Shown one piece after another: positions 1 to 8,574 of a stretch of 64,000 nt of DNA (positions are counted from its first letter, which is position 1; the number at the start of each line of letters is the position of its first letter). The position numbers were made by a program, and so were the translations under genes. This DNA comes from an uncultured Collinsella sp. (GTDB lineage Bacteria > Actinomycetota > Coriobacteriia > Coriobacteriales > Coriobacteriaceae): contig CAKUGM010000001.1 of assembly GCA_934654625.1 (NCBI GenBank), forward strand, positions 124,001 to 188,000, in the 5' to 3' direction. The notes beneath the pieces are model-generated. The model had not been told where the DNA came from and made no database searches. It saw only the letters and a list, made by a program, of their open reading frames with translations.

Positions 1-1
1 T

Positions 2-796
2 TCGGTGGGGCTGGCTTCATGTGCCTCGACGGTATTTACAGGTGCGACGGATGAGGGCCCGGCGCTTGCCGTTACGGCATCCGACGGAACGATTTGCCTG
101 GTGGAAGCCTCCAAATCAAGCATTTCGCTCAGCGACTCCGTAAATCTCGGCTGCAACCTGTCTTCTTGCGCACCCGTGTGCGCGGGCGGCGCAGTGTATG
201 TGGGCGGCTCCGATGGGTCTGTCTATCGTTTGGCAAAGGACAGCGCTGCGTCCGCATTGCGTGTTGATGCCCAAATCCCCGTTTGCTCTTCTGCCGTAAC
301 AGAGCTCTTGCCGGTTGCTTACGGAGAGAGCGCCTCGGCCATGACGCTGGGTCTGTATGTTCAGACAGAGGATGGCTCGCTCTTTTATATAGAGCATGCC
401 GACGGCGGGGATTCCAAGGCAACAGTCCAGCGCGTTGCGAATGGAGGCAAGGTTGGGGACGCCTCTCTCGATACTGCTGCCGCGCCGCTTTCGCATGCGC
501 TGCTGGTAAATCGCGACGGTTCCGTTTTCGCTGCCTCGCGCGGGGCGCTAACGGTGCTTGCCGCTGACGAGAGCCGAACGGTAAATACCCCGGTGGGCGG
601 TTCCAATAGCCTCGATACGCTGGGGGCATCCTTGGCGGGCGTCACGCTTCCCAACGGTGCGGGCCTTGGTGTGGGCGCCCTGATCTTTGTTGTGGCGTTT
701 GGCGCATATGCCCTGATTCGCAACAGGGGCGGTCGTCGTTTGACCGATGAGGGCTTGGATACCTGGCGTGGCCGGAAAGACGACAGGCGCTCATGA
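2..796 (+). CDS. Surface beta-propeller protein, C-terminal part (cut by window start)
   Basis: The reading frame is open from base 2, so the N-terminus lies outside the window. The visible 264 residues hold repeated segments of the type 'VYVGGSDGSVYRL' and 'LFYIEHADGG', typical of PQQ/WD-like propeller blades. A single membrane helix near residues 219-238 of the fragment follows, then a basic cytoplasmic tail rich in Arg and Asp. The gene overlaps the next one by ATGA (793-796), so it is translationally coupled to the ECF transporter operon. I infer an extracytoplasmic, membrane-anchored protein that assists uptake. The ligand cannot be read from this fragment. Confidence 0.7.
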   Translation, partial: SVGLASCASTVFTGATDEGPALAVTASDGTICLVEASKSSISLSDSVNLGCNLSSCAPVCAGGAVYVGGSDGSVYRLAKDSAASALRVDAQIPVCSSAVTELLPVAYGESASAMTLGLYVQTEDGSLFYIEHADGGDSKATVQRVANGGKVGDASLDTAAAPLSHALLVNRDGSVFAASRGALTVLAADESRTVNTPVGGSNSLDTLGASLAGVTLPNGAGLGVGALIFVVAFGAYALIRNRGGRRLTDEGLDTWRGRKDDRRS

Positions 797-1659
797 AGCA
801 GCGGTCTCTCTACGTGTTCGAAACCTCACATCCTATCGTTCCGGCGTGCTACGTCATCTTTACCCTTTGTCTTACCATGGCGGCAATGCAACCGGTGCTG
901 ATTGCCATCTCGCTTCTCGGCGCATTTGCCGCCAACTGCTGCACGCGCGGAGTGCGCCCGACGCTTACGGGCCTGCGCTGGCAGCTTCCCATCATCGCGA
1001 TCATCGCGCTGTTCAATCCGATCTTTTCGGCTTCGGGTTCAACGGTCCTTTTCCACTTGGGTGCTCGGGCTGTTTATCTTGAGAGCTTGGCGTACGGATT
1101 TTCCATGGGCGGGTTGTTTGTGGCGAGCGCCTTATGGTTTATGGCAGGCTCGCACATGCTGACGTTCGATAAGGTTATGGCGCTTTTTGGCAATGCGGCT
1201 CCCATAGTCGCGTTGATGATTTCGAGTACGATGCGGATGATCCCGCGATTTGTGCGCCGGGGGCATCAAATCCTTGCGGTTCAAGGGGCGCAGGGCGTGC
1301 CGACGTCGGGCGCGGTCGATACGGTAAAGAGCCGTTTGCGCCTTTCGTCGGTGCTGATGGGCTGGGGTATGGAGGATTCGCTGGAGATGGCCGACGCCAT
1401 GCGCGCCCGCGGTTGGGGCTCCGCTCCTCGTCGTACCACCTATACGCGCTACCGGCTTCGTTCGCGGGACATCTATGCTCTTGCGGCGCTGCTTTTTTCT
1501 GGCCTGCTTTGCTGCGCGCTTGCGGCATTGGCCTGTAGCCAGTTTTTGTTCTATCCCGTGCTTAGCCGCCTCGTTGTTTGGTGGGGGTACGTTCCCTATG
1601 CCGCATGGATGCTGTTCCCCGCGGCGGTGCATGCCGTGCGCTCAAGGAGGTTTGCATGA
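793..1659 (+). CDS. ecfT: ECF transporter transmembrane (T) component
   Basis: 288 residues with about five to six hydrophobic helices. It has the coupling-helix signature of EcfT/CbiQ proteins, 'ADAMRARGWG' at about residues 203-212, preceded by a second amphipathic region around 'MRMIPRFVRRGHQIL'. T components bridge the ATPases and the substrate-binding S protein in group I/II energy-coupling-factor importers. The start overlaps the upstream stop and the stop overlaps the next start, each by ATGA, so the four genes form one tightly coupled operon. Confidence 0.9.
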   Translation: MKQRSLYVFETSHPIVPACYVIFTLCLTMAAMQPVLIAISLLGAFAANCCTRGVRPTLTGLRWQLPIIAIIALFNPIFSASGSTVLFHLGARAVYLESLAYGFSMGGLFVASALWFMAGSHMLTFDKVMALFGNAAPIVALMISSTMRMIPRFVRRGHQILAVQGAQGVPTSGAVDTVKSRLRLSSVLMGWGMEDSLEMADAMRARGWGSAPRRTTYTRYRLRSRDIYALAALLFSGLLCCALAALACSQFLFYPVLSRLVVWWGYVPYAAWMLFPAAVHAVRSRRFA

Positions 1660-3104
1660 ATGAGAAAATCGGTGACGGCGCGACGCTGGCGTCTGCCCCT
1701 GCTGTCGCTATCGAGGGGCTCACGTTCTCATATCCGCAGACTGGGAGCCCCGTGCTGCGCGATTTGAACTGGGAGGTCCCCCGCGGCGCTTTCGCCATCC
1801 TTGTGGGCGGTACCGGTTCGGGCAAATCGACGTTGCTCTCTCTGCTCAAGCCGCAGATCTCGCCTGCCGGCGCTCGCGAGGGTTCGCTTATGGTGGGCGG
1901 CGTTGATGTTGGCCAGCTCGACGACGCGCAAAGCGCACGGACCATCGGCTACGTATTTCAGAATCCGGATAACCAGATCGTGTGCGAGAGTGTATGGCAC
2001 GAGATGGCGTTTTGCCTTGAGAATCTGGGCACCCCGCAAGACGAGATGCGTCGCCTCATTGCCGAGACGAGCTATTTCTTTGGTATCGACGATTGGTTTA
2101 GACAGAGCACCGATTCGCTTTCGGGCGGCCGTAAGCAGCTGCTCGCCCTCGCCTCGACCCTTGTGGCGCAGCCGTCGTTGCTGTTGCTTGATGAGCCTAC
2201 TTCGCAGCTCGACCCGGTTGCCGAGCGCAATTTCCTCCATGCTCTCTTTCGCATTAACCGCGAGCTGGGCTGCACCGTGGTGGTGGCTACGCATGCCCCG
2301 CGCGCGATGGTTGACTATGCAACGTGCGCATTTGAGCTTGTAGATGGGCAGGTGCGAGAGATTGCCGACATGGAGGCGCTGCGCGTGCGGGAGCCGCTGG
2401 CGGATGCCGGCGAGGGCGTGGCCGCGCGCGTGCAAGATGCAGACGCTCCCCGCGCCCTCGCGTTCGATGATGCCTGGTTTAGATACGATCGCGAATCCCC
2501 GTGGGTGCTGCGAAATCTCGATCTGGGCGTTGCCAAAGGGTGTATCCATGCGCTCGTGGGCGGAAACGGCTGTGGCAAATCGACACTGCTCGCCCTTGCG
2601 GCGGGGTCGTCCCGTCTTCAGCGCGGCAAGGTGCGTACTGCTTGCGAGCGGCGTGTGCTGCTCCCGCAGGACCCACGGGCTTTGTTTGCCGCCGAGACGG
2701 CGTACGGTGAGCTGATGGAGTGGTCCGGCAAGCTCGGGTATGGAGAGGACGAGGCGAGGAGCCTGTTGAGTGAGTTGGGCCTTGCGGCGCAAGAGCACAC
2801 GCACCCGTACGATCTTTCGGGCGGTCAGCAGCAGCTGCTCGCCATCGGCAAGCTTCTGCTGGCAAAGCCAGACGTACTGTTGCTCGACGAGCCCACCAAG
2901 GGTTTGGACGCACAGGCGCGCTCGAAGTTCGCATACCTCCTGCTTGATCTTCGAGCCCAGGGCAAGACCATACTCATGGCCTCGCACGACCTCGACTTCG
3001 TGCAGCAGGTGGCCGACACGGTATCCATGATGTTCGATGGCGAGATCGCCTCCACAGAGCCCGTGGCGGCGTTTTTTGCCAACAACGTCTACTACCGACC
3101 GTAA
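1656..3104 (+). CDS. ECF transporter fused double ATPase (EcfAA-type)
   Basis: 482 residues from the ATG at 1656, chosen because AAGGAGG (1644-1650) precedes it and it overlaps the ecfT stop. Two complete ABC domains lie in tandem. Domain one has Walker A 'GGTGSGKST', signature 'LSGGRKQ' and Walker B 'LLLLDEPTSQLD'. Domain two has 'GGNGCGKST', 'LSGGQQQ' and 'VLLLDEPTKGLD'. ECF importers usually use two separate A subunits; here they are one polypeptide, a known YkoD-like arrangement. It powers uptake with the T and S proteins encoded on either side. Confidence 0.93.
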   Translation: MNEKIGDGATLASAPAVAIEGLTFSYPQTGSPVLRDLNWEVPRGAFAILVGGTGSGKSTLLSLLKPQISPAGAREGSLMVGGVDVGQLDDAQSARTIGYVFQNPDNQIVCESVWHEMAFCLENLGTPQDEMRRLIAETSYFFGIDDWFRQSTDSLSGGRKQLLALASTLVAQPSLLLLDEPTSQLDPVAERNFLHALFRINRELGCTVVVATHAPRAMVDYATCAFELVDGQVREIADMEALRVREPLADAGEGVAARVQDADAPRALAFDDAWFRYDRESPWVLRNLDLGVAKGCIHALVGGNGCGKSTLLALAAGSSRLQRGKVRTACERRVLLPQDPRALFAAETAYGELMEWSGKLGYGEDEARSLLSELGLAAQEHTHPYDLSGGQQQLLAIGKLLLAKPDVLLLDEPTKGLDAQARSKFAYLLLDLRAQGKTILMASHDLDFVQQVADTVSMMFDGEIASTEPVAAFFANNVYYRP

Positions 3105-3114
3105 AGGAGCCAGC

Positions 3115-3828
3115 GTGTTTGCTCGTATGTGGCGCTACATAGAGGGGCCGGTGCTTCTGCTCGTGCCGCTATGCATGGGTATCATGCTGTACCTGGGCAT
3201 TGCTCAGGCTGCCCTGTTGATGCTCGCCATGGTGGTGCTCGTGCTCGCCATGTTCTTTGCAGGTTACGAGACGAGCCGTCTGGCGCTGCGGCAGATCATG
3301 CCCACGCTTGTGCTGGCTGCCTTGGCCGCGGCGGGTCGTATCTTGTTTGGGCCTATCCCCGATTTCAAGCCCGTCTCGGCTATTGCCATTATCGCGGGTG
3401 CATGCCTGGGCGCGCGCTCGGGCTTTATGGTAGGCGCGCTGGCTGCTCTTACCAGCAACTTCTTTTTTGGCCAGGGCATGTGGACGCCGTGGCAGATGTA
3501 TGCCTGGGGCGTGGTGGGCTATGTGGGCGGATTGCTCGCTCATGCTGGGGCCTTTAGACGTGCAAACGGATCGATTCGCATGCCGGCGCTGCTTGCGTAT
3601 GGAGCCGCTTCGGGCCTGCTGTACGGTGTGATTATCAACGCATATGACGTAATTGGTTTTGTACAGCCGCTCACGGTGGCGGGCGCCATCGCGCGTGTCT
3701 CGGCGGCGGTGCCGTTTGACCTTACGCATAGCGCTGCTACCTGCGTATTTCTCGCCGCGCTCTATGTCCCGTGGACGCGCAGAATCGACCGCGTGGTACG
3801 AAAGTACGACTTGCGGGCAGGCGAATAA
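3115..3828 (+). CDS. ECF transporter substrate-binding (S) component
   Basis: 237 residues from a GTG at 3115, five bases after AAAGGAG. An in-frame ATG at 3127 is a weaker alternative. The protein has about six hydrophobic helices and small-residue-rich segments such as 'IIAGACLGARSGFMVGALAAL', as in S components. It follows the fused ATPase by ten bases. The substrate is not evident: candidates are a vitamin or metal, and the upstream surface propeller suggests a ligand captured outside the cell. Confidence 0.8.
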   Translation: MFARMWRYIEGPVLLLVPLCMGIMLYLGIAQAALLMLAMVVLVLAMFFAGYETSRLALRQIMPTLVLAALAAAGRILFGPIPDFKPVSAIAIIAGACLGARSGFMVGALAALTSNFFFGQGMWTPWQMYAWGVVGYVGGLLAHAGAFRRANGSIRMPALLAYGAASGLLYGVIINAYDVIGFVQPLTVAGAIARVSAAVPFDLTHSAATCVFLAALYVPWTRRIDRVVRKYDLRAGE

Positions 3829-3864
3829 CGAGGGCAGCGCGGCGGTGCGGCCACGCGGTAAAGC

Positions 3865-3932
3865 AAAACCCACGCACAAACGTTCACTTTTCCTTATTTT
3901 TGACGAAAAGTTGCCGTTTGTGCATGGGTTTT
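3865..3932. repeat. Long inverted repeat between convergent genes
   Basis: The arms at 3865-3882 and 3915-3932 match at 17 of 18 positions, and a further seven pairs (ACTTTTC with GAAAAGT) extend the stem inward to a roughly 12-base loop. The structure lies between the ECF operon and the convergent nhaA gene. Both ends carry AAAA/TTTT, so it could act as a bidirectional terminator. It may equally be a dispersed intergenic repeat. Confidence 0.6.
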
Positions 3933-4003
3933 GAATGCCGAGGAACTTGCAGGCGACCTGCTTTCGCCGCCGGCCCGCTGAGACCGATTACCCGTTTCGG
4001 CGA

Positions 4004-4038
4004 GCCCGTACCTGCCGAGTAGCTTGGCAGGTACGGGC
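4004..4038. terminator. 13-bp perfect hairpin, likely nhaA terminator
   Basis: GCCCGTACCTGCC (4004-4016) pairs perfectly with 4026-4038 across a nine-base loop, 12 bases beyond the nhaA stop. There is no clear T tract on either strand, so terminator function is inferred from position. Confidence 0.5.
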
Positions 4039-4050
4039 CGGGCGCGCTGG

Positions 4051-5460
4051 CTACTCCACGGCCGCCTGCTCGTCTTTGCGCGCCTCCGCCGCATGCGTGA
4101 TATTGAGCAGCGCCAGGCCCAATAGCGAGGCGGTGACGCTCGCGGCGAGAACTGCGCACTTGGCGGCCAGCTGTTCGGGGCCGGAACTAAACGACAGGCC
4201 CGAGATCAAAATGCACATGGTAAAGCCCACGCCGCCCAGAACTCCCACGCAGAGCATCTGCCCCCACGTGGCACCCTCGGGCAGAGGCGAGAAGCCGACC
4301 TTCACGCTCAGCGCCGTGACGGCGATGATGCCGATGGGCTTGCCCAAGACCAGGCCAAAGAAGCAGCCAAGTGCCACCGGGTCGGTCACCACGCTTGCCA
4401 TATCAACGCCAACAAGCCTGAGCTGGGCATTTGCAAAGGCAAAGAGCGGCAGGATGATGAAGTTGACCGGCGTGGCGATGGTCGTTTCCACACGCTGCAG
4501 CGGCGGCGTCACGCGGTGCATGATGTTCTCCACGCGCTTGGCGGTGTGCGTGAATTCGTGCTGGCCCAGCACATGCGTCTGCGGATCGTAGATGTCGTCG
4601 AGCTCATCGCCGCGGTCGCTCAGCCAATCTTTGACCGAGTCGAGGCGAATGTCGGAACGCGCGGGGAGGAAGAACGCTAGGATTACGCCGGCGAGGGTGG
4701 CGTGCACACCCGAGTTGAGCATGCAGGACCACAGCAGGATGCCGAGGATCACGTAATAGCGGGCATGGAATACCTGCAGCACATTGAGCAATCCCAGCAG
4801 CACGCAAACGCCGACGGCTGCGGCCAGCCAAGGGATGGAGGGCGTCTGCCCGTAAAAGAGTGCGATAACGATGATGCCGAGCAAGTCGTCGGCGATGGCC
4901 AGCGTGGAGAAGAACACCTTTGCGGCGGGTGCCACTTTGTCGCCCGCGAGCGACATGATGCCCAGCGCAAAGGCGATGTCGGTTGCGATGGGCACGGCCC
5001 AGCCGCCGATGTTGCCGCCTGCGTTGAGGGCACTGTAGATCAAAGCGGGCACGGCTACACCGCCGCATGCCGCAAGGATGGGCATGAGCGCGTGACGCGG
5101 GTTCGTAAGAACGCCGGCGGTGAGCTCGTATTTAAGCTCGATTCCCACGGAGAGGAAGAAGATCGCCATCAGGAAGTCGTTGATAAAGCCTTCGAGCGAG
5201 ATGCTGCCGATAAAGGGCCCCACCTGCACGGCGAGCGGTGCCTCGAGAAATTCGCGTACGGCAAAGTAGGCGTCGGTGTTCGCCACGATCACGGCTACGA
5301 TGGCGGCAAGCACCATAGCGGCTGCGGCGATGGTGCCGTTGCTGGTGATGCGCTGGATGGCGGGCTTGCGCGCGCACCGGCGTGCAACGGCTGGAACGGC
5401 AACGATTTTTGATTGCGGAATCGGTGCCGCGTTCTGTTCCTCTGCGTACGATGTGCCCAT
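4051..5460 (-). CDS. nhaA: Na+/H+ antiporter NhaA
   Basis: 469 residues from the ATG at 5460, selected because GGAGGGG sits six bases upstream; an in-frame ATG at 5475 and an earlier start lack this. The family signature 'IADDLLGII' carries the paired aspartates needed for ion binding and transport. The preceding 'ATDIAFALGIMSLAG' and the 'FFLSVGIELKYEL' helix are also NhaA-typical. The N-terminal cytoplasmic extension of about 40 residues is longer than in E. coli NhaA. It should exchange Na+ or Li+ for protons at the cytoplasmic membrane. It is monocistronic and divergent from the ammonium channel gene. Confidence 0.93.
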   Translation of the reverse strand: MGTSYAEEQNAAPIPQSKIVAVPAVARRCARKPAIQRITSNGTIAAAAMVLAAIVAVIVANTDAYFAVREFLEAPLAVQVGPFIGSISLEGFINDFLMAIFFLSVGIELKYELTAGVLTNPRHALMPILAACGGVAVPALIYSALNAGGNIGGWAVPIATDIAFALGIMSLAGDKVAPAAKVFFSTLAIADDLLGIIVIALFYGQTPSIPWLAAAVGVCVLLGLLNVLQVFHARYYVILGILLWSCMLNSGVHATLAGVILAFFLPARSDIRLDSVKDWLSDRGDELDDIYDPQTHVLGQHEFTHTAKRVENIMHRVTPPLQRVETTIATPVNFIILPLFAFANAQLRLVGVDMASVVTDPVALGCFFGLVLGKPIGIIAVTALSVKVGFSPLPEGATWGQMLCVGVLGGVGFTMCILISGLSFSSGPEQLAAKCAVLAASVTASLLGLALLNITHAAEARKDEQAAVE

Positions 5461-5774
5461 AAGCTGCCCCTCCATGGCGTAACTCGGTAGTTTGCGCCTT
5501 CTCTCACACTTTTCGTCCTTTGTTATAACCCCGCCGGCGTTATTCACGTCCGCTCGCCACGGTTGGAAACATATAAATTGCCGTCGCGTTACGCTCCTGT
5601 TTCAACCGTTACAACTCTGTTGCTGGTACAGACAAGTCGAAATCGGTCTGTCAAGTTATCGTCAACGAGCGGGCGGATTCGTGCGGTGCACGGCTTTGCG
5701 ATCGAGGGCAATGCGTCGGCGTCCCCTTCTCGAATGAATGAGTGAGAGAAATGAATCAAAAGGGGGCTTACCGT
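5461..5774. promoter_or_regulatory. Divergent nhaA / amt-P-II control region
   Basis: This 314-base divergent region has no gene. A minus-strand TATAAC (5522-5527) is a possible nhaA -10. Toward the channel gene lie two 16-bp units, GTTAC-N6-GTTTC (5588-5603) and GTTAC-N6-GTTGC (5608-5623), which resemble the half-site pair of actinobacterial GlnR operators. Beyond them is a dyad ACAGAC-N12-GTCTGT (5628-5651). Assignment to a nitrogen regulator is inference. Confidence 0.4.
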
Positions 5775-7487
5775 ATGTTCAGTTCTGCTGATGTTACCTG
5801 GACGCTTGTTGCAGCGTTTTTGGTCTATTTCATGCAAGCCGGCTTTGCGCTGTGCGAGGCTGGTCTGACTCGTGCCAAGAACACGGGCAATATCTTGATG
5901 AAGAACCTCATGGACTTCTGCATTGGCACGCCGTGCTATTGGATCGTTGGTTTTGGCCTGATGTTTGGCGGTACGAACGCGCTCATCGGCACGCTCGACC
6001 CGTTCATGCAGGGCGTCTACGATTTCGGTTCGTTGCCTACATGGGTCTACGCGTTCTTCCAGACGGTCTTTTGCGCTACGGCGGCAACGATTGTCTCGGG
6101 CTCCATGGCCGAGCGCACGAACTTCAAGGCGTATGTTTTCTATTCCGCGGCGATCAGCCTGATTGTCTACCCCATCTCCGGCCATTGGATTTGGGGCGGC
6201 GGCTGGTTGGCGCAGCTCGGCTTCCATGATTTTGCCGGCTCCACCGCAGTGCATTTTGTCGGCGGCGTTACTGCAGCTCTTGGCGCCTATCTGCTGGGGC
6301 CGCGCATCGGCAAGTACGACAAGAATGGCAAGCCTCGCGCGATTCTGGGCCACAACATGCTCGCTATGGCGTTGGGCGTCTTTATCCTGTGGTTCTGCTG
6401 GTTCGGCTTTAACGGTGGCTCGACGGTCTGCCTGACCGGCGACGATGCCATGACGAGCGCTGGCCTCGTGGTCTTCAACACCAACCTGTCGGCAGCCCTT
6501 GCTACGCTTGCGGCAATGATCTTTACCTGGGTCCGCTACGGCAAGCCCGATGTCTCGCTGACGTTTAACGCGTCGCTCGCGGGTCTCGTTGCTATCACCG
6601 CTGGCTGTGACGTCGTGGATCCCTTTGGTGCTGCAATCATCGGTATCGTGGCCGGTATCCTGGTGATTCTTTCTGTCGAGTTCTTTGACAAGACCGTAAA
6701 GATCGACGACCCGGTTGGCGCTATCTCCGTCCACGGCGCGTGTGGATGCTTCGGTACCCTGGCAATCGGCCTGTTCAACACCGAGAACGGCCTTTTCTAT
6801 GGCGGCGGCCTGGCAACGCTGGGTGTCCAGGCGCTGGGTCTCGTCTCCGTTGCCGCGTGGGTTTTGGTCACGATGTTCATCATCTTCAAGGTGATCGATA
6901 AGGTGATTGGTCTGCGCGTGTCCGAGCAGATCGAGATTGATGGCCTCGATTTTGCCGAGCATGGCCTGCCCACGGCGTACGCCGGCTTTGCGATCTCCGA
7001 TCCCACGTATGCAAACCTCGAGCTCGTAGACCCCAACGAGGGTACAGACCTGGGCGAGGACGACATCGAGAGGGCGTCTGAGGCTAAGGTCAACGCAGCG
7101 GTCCCCGTTGTCACGGCGCCGGTGTCCACGGGCATGCACAACATCTCGGTGTGCTGCAAGGCCTCTAAGCTCGACGAGCTCAAGTGCGAGCTCAACAAGA
7201 TCGGCATTACCGGCATGACGGTTTCGCAGGTCACGGGCTATGGTCTGCAAAAGGGTGCCGGCGAGAAGTACCGTGGCGTCGAGGTTGATGCGCGTCTGCT
7301 GCCCAAGGTGAAGATCGAAATCGTGGTGGGCAACATCCCGTACCAGAAGGTGGTGGATGTGATCAAGCGCGTGCTGTACACCGGCCACATCGGCGACGGC
7401 AAGATCTTCGTCTACGGCGTGGAGAAGGTTTTCAAAGTCCGTACGGGCGAGGAAGACTTGTTGGCTCTGACCGATAGGGAAGAGTAA
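5775..7487 (+). CDS. Ammonium channel fused to a P-II (GlnK-like) domain
   Basis: 570 residues from the ATG at 5775, preceded by AAAAGGGGG at a spacing of eight; an in-frame ATG at 5751 is possible. Residues 1 to about 400 form an 11-helix Amt/Rh channel with the pore histidines in 'STAVHFVGG' and 'ISVHGACGCFG'. After an acidic linker, about 110 residues form a complete P-II domain, with 'GITGMTVSQVTGYG', 'LPKVKIEIVV' and the nucleotide-binding 'TGHIGDGKIFVYGVEKV'. The T-loop reads 'KYRGVEVDARLLPK', so the tyrosine normally uridylylated (Tyr51 of GlnB/GlnK) is replaced by Val. The tethered P-II domain probably gates the pore in response to ATP/ADP and 2-oxoglutarate. Confidence 0.94.
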   Translation: MFSSADVTWTLVAAFLVYFMQAGFALCEAGLTRAKNTGNILMKNLMDFCIGTPCYWIVGFGLMFGGTNALIGTLDPFMQGVYDFGSLPTWVYAFFQTVFCATAATIVSGSMAERTNFKAYVFYSAAISLIVYPISGHWIWGGGWLAQLGFHDFAGSTAVHFVGGVTAALGAYLLGPRIGKYDKNGKPRAILGHNMLAMALGVFILWFCWFGFNGGSTVCLTGDDAMTSAGLVVFNTNLSAALATLAAMIFTWVRYGKPDVSLTFNASLAGLVAITAGCDVVDPFGAAIIGIVAGILVILSVEFFDKTVKIDDPVGAISVHGACGCFGTLAIGLFNTENGLFYGGGLATLGVQALGLVSVAAWVLVTMFIIFKVIDKVIGLRVSEQIEIDGLDFAEHGLPTAYAGFAISDPTYANLELVDPNEGTDLGEDDIERASEAKVNAAVPVVTAPVSTGMHNISVCCKASKLDELKCELNKIGITGMTVSQVTGYGLQKGAGEKYRGVEVDARLLPKVKIEIVVGNIPYQKVVDVIKRVLYTGHIGDGKIFVYGVEKVFKVRTGEEDLLALTDREE

Positions 7488-7507
7488 CGGCTCGATAAAA
7501 ACGAGTA

Positions 7508-7546
7508 CGGGCGCCTACCGCACTGCGCGGTGGGCGCCCATTTTTT
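7508..7546 (+). terminator. Rho-independent terminator of the Amt-P-II gene
   Basis: A 13-bp GC-rich stem (7509-7521 with 7527-7539, one G-T wobble), a short loop and six T follow the stop by about 20 bases. Confidence 0.85.
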
Positions 7547-7580
7547 GTCGAGAGGCTGTGGCGAGCGATGTCTGCCGTGG

Positions 7581-8393
7581 TTAGAGCTCAATCTCGAGCG
7601 TGACCGGGCAGTGGTCGGAGCCAAAGATGTCGTTGCGGATGCCCGCATCGCATACGTTTTGGGCAATCTCGTCGCTCACCAAGAAGTAGTCGATACGCCA
7701 GCCGGCGTTGTTCTTGCGCGCGTTAAAGCGGTAGCTCCACCAGCTGTATGCACCCGTGACCTCGGGATTGAGCGAACGCCAGGTATCGGTAAAGCCGGCG
7801 TCCAAAAGCTCGGTGAACTTGCCTCGCTCCTCGTCTGAAAAGCCGGCGTTGCCGCGGTTGGTGCGAGGATTCTTGAGGTCGATCTCTTGGTGCGCCACAT
7901 TAAAGTCGCCGCAGGTGATGACGGGCTTGCCCGTTGTCTTCAGGCCTTTGAGGAATGCACGGAAGGCGTCGTCCCAGGCCATGCGCACGTCCAAGCGGGC
8001 GAGCTCGTTTTGCGCGTTGGGCGTGTATACGTCCACGAACCAGAAACGCTCGAATTCGAGGGCACACACGCGGCCCTCGGCGCAGGCTTCGGCCACAAGG
8101 TCGTGCGCCTCGGGCGCAGCGCATTCAAGAAGGTCCGCGGCACGACGAACGGAAAGCGGCTCCTCGCGGCTGAATACGGCTGTGCCCGAATACCCCTTGC
8201 GTTCGGCATAGCTCCAGGTTTGGATATATCCCGGCAGATCGAGGTCAACCTGCCCCTCTTGCAGTTTTGTCTCCTGCAAAGCCAGGACATCGACGTCGAG
8301 CTCTCGTGCTATCTCCTCAAAGCTCGGAGACTTCTTGAGTACGGCACGCAGACCGTTGACGTTCCATGAAGCAAATGAATAGTGCTGGGACAT
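7581..8393 (-). CDS. xth: Exodeoxyribonuclease III
   Basis: 270 residues from the ATG at 8393, five bases after CAGGAGA. Endonuclease/exonuclease/phosphatase-fold motifs are all present: 'SWNVNGLRA', 'LALQETKLQ', 'VYTPNAQNE', 'GDFNVAHQEIDLKNPR' and the catalytic 'GSDHCPVTLE' at the C-terminus. The length matches XthA/ExoA. It cleaves DNA at abasic sites and removes 3' blocking groups in base-excision repair. It is monocistronic and convergent with the Amt-P-II gene. Confidence 0.95.
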   Translation of the reverse strand: MSQHYSFASWNVNGLRAVLKKSPSFEEIARELDVDVLALQETKLQEGQVDLDLPGYIQTWSYAERKGYSGTAVFSREEPLSVRRAADLLECAAPEAHDLVAEACAEGRVCALEFERFWFVDVYTPNAQNELARLDVRMAWDDAFRAFLKGLKTTGKPVITCGDFNVAHQEIDLKNPRTNRGNAGFSDEERGKFTELLDAGFTDTWRSLNPEVTGAYSWWSYRFNARKNNAGWRIDYFLVSDEIAQNVCDAGIRNDIFGSDHCPVTLEIEL

Positions 8394-8502
8394 GGGGTTC
8401 TCCTGAGTATTCCGGCTGGCAAAAGACACCTGTTTTGGCAAAAAATGTAATCGCAAAAAGACTAATTAATCTACGCGACCGTAAAAAGGGTCCACGCACC
8501 CG

Positions 8503-8508
8503 TATAAT
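8503..8508 (+). promoter_or_regulatory. Consensus -10 box upstream of a membrane-protein gene
   Basis: A perfect TATAAT lies 67 bases before the start at 8575. No good -35 is visible at the expected distance, so only the -10 is claimed. Confidence 0.5.
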
Positions 8509-8574
8509 ATCCAGTTGGCGTAGAGGACCGCGCGGCCGGCGCGGTTTTCCAAAAACGTTTTAGAAAGGTTTGCG

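Noticed and set aside
5589..7388. 599-codon minus-strand frame opposite the Amt-P-II gene
   Set aside because: Antisense shadow of a clear gene; composition is Arg/His/Asp-rich and no ribosome site supports it.
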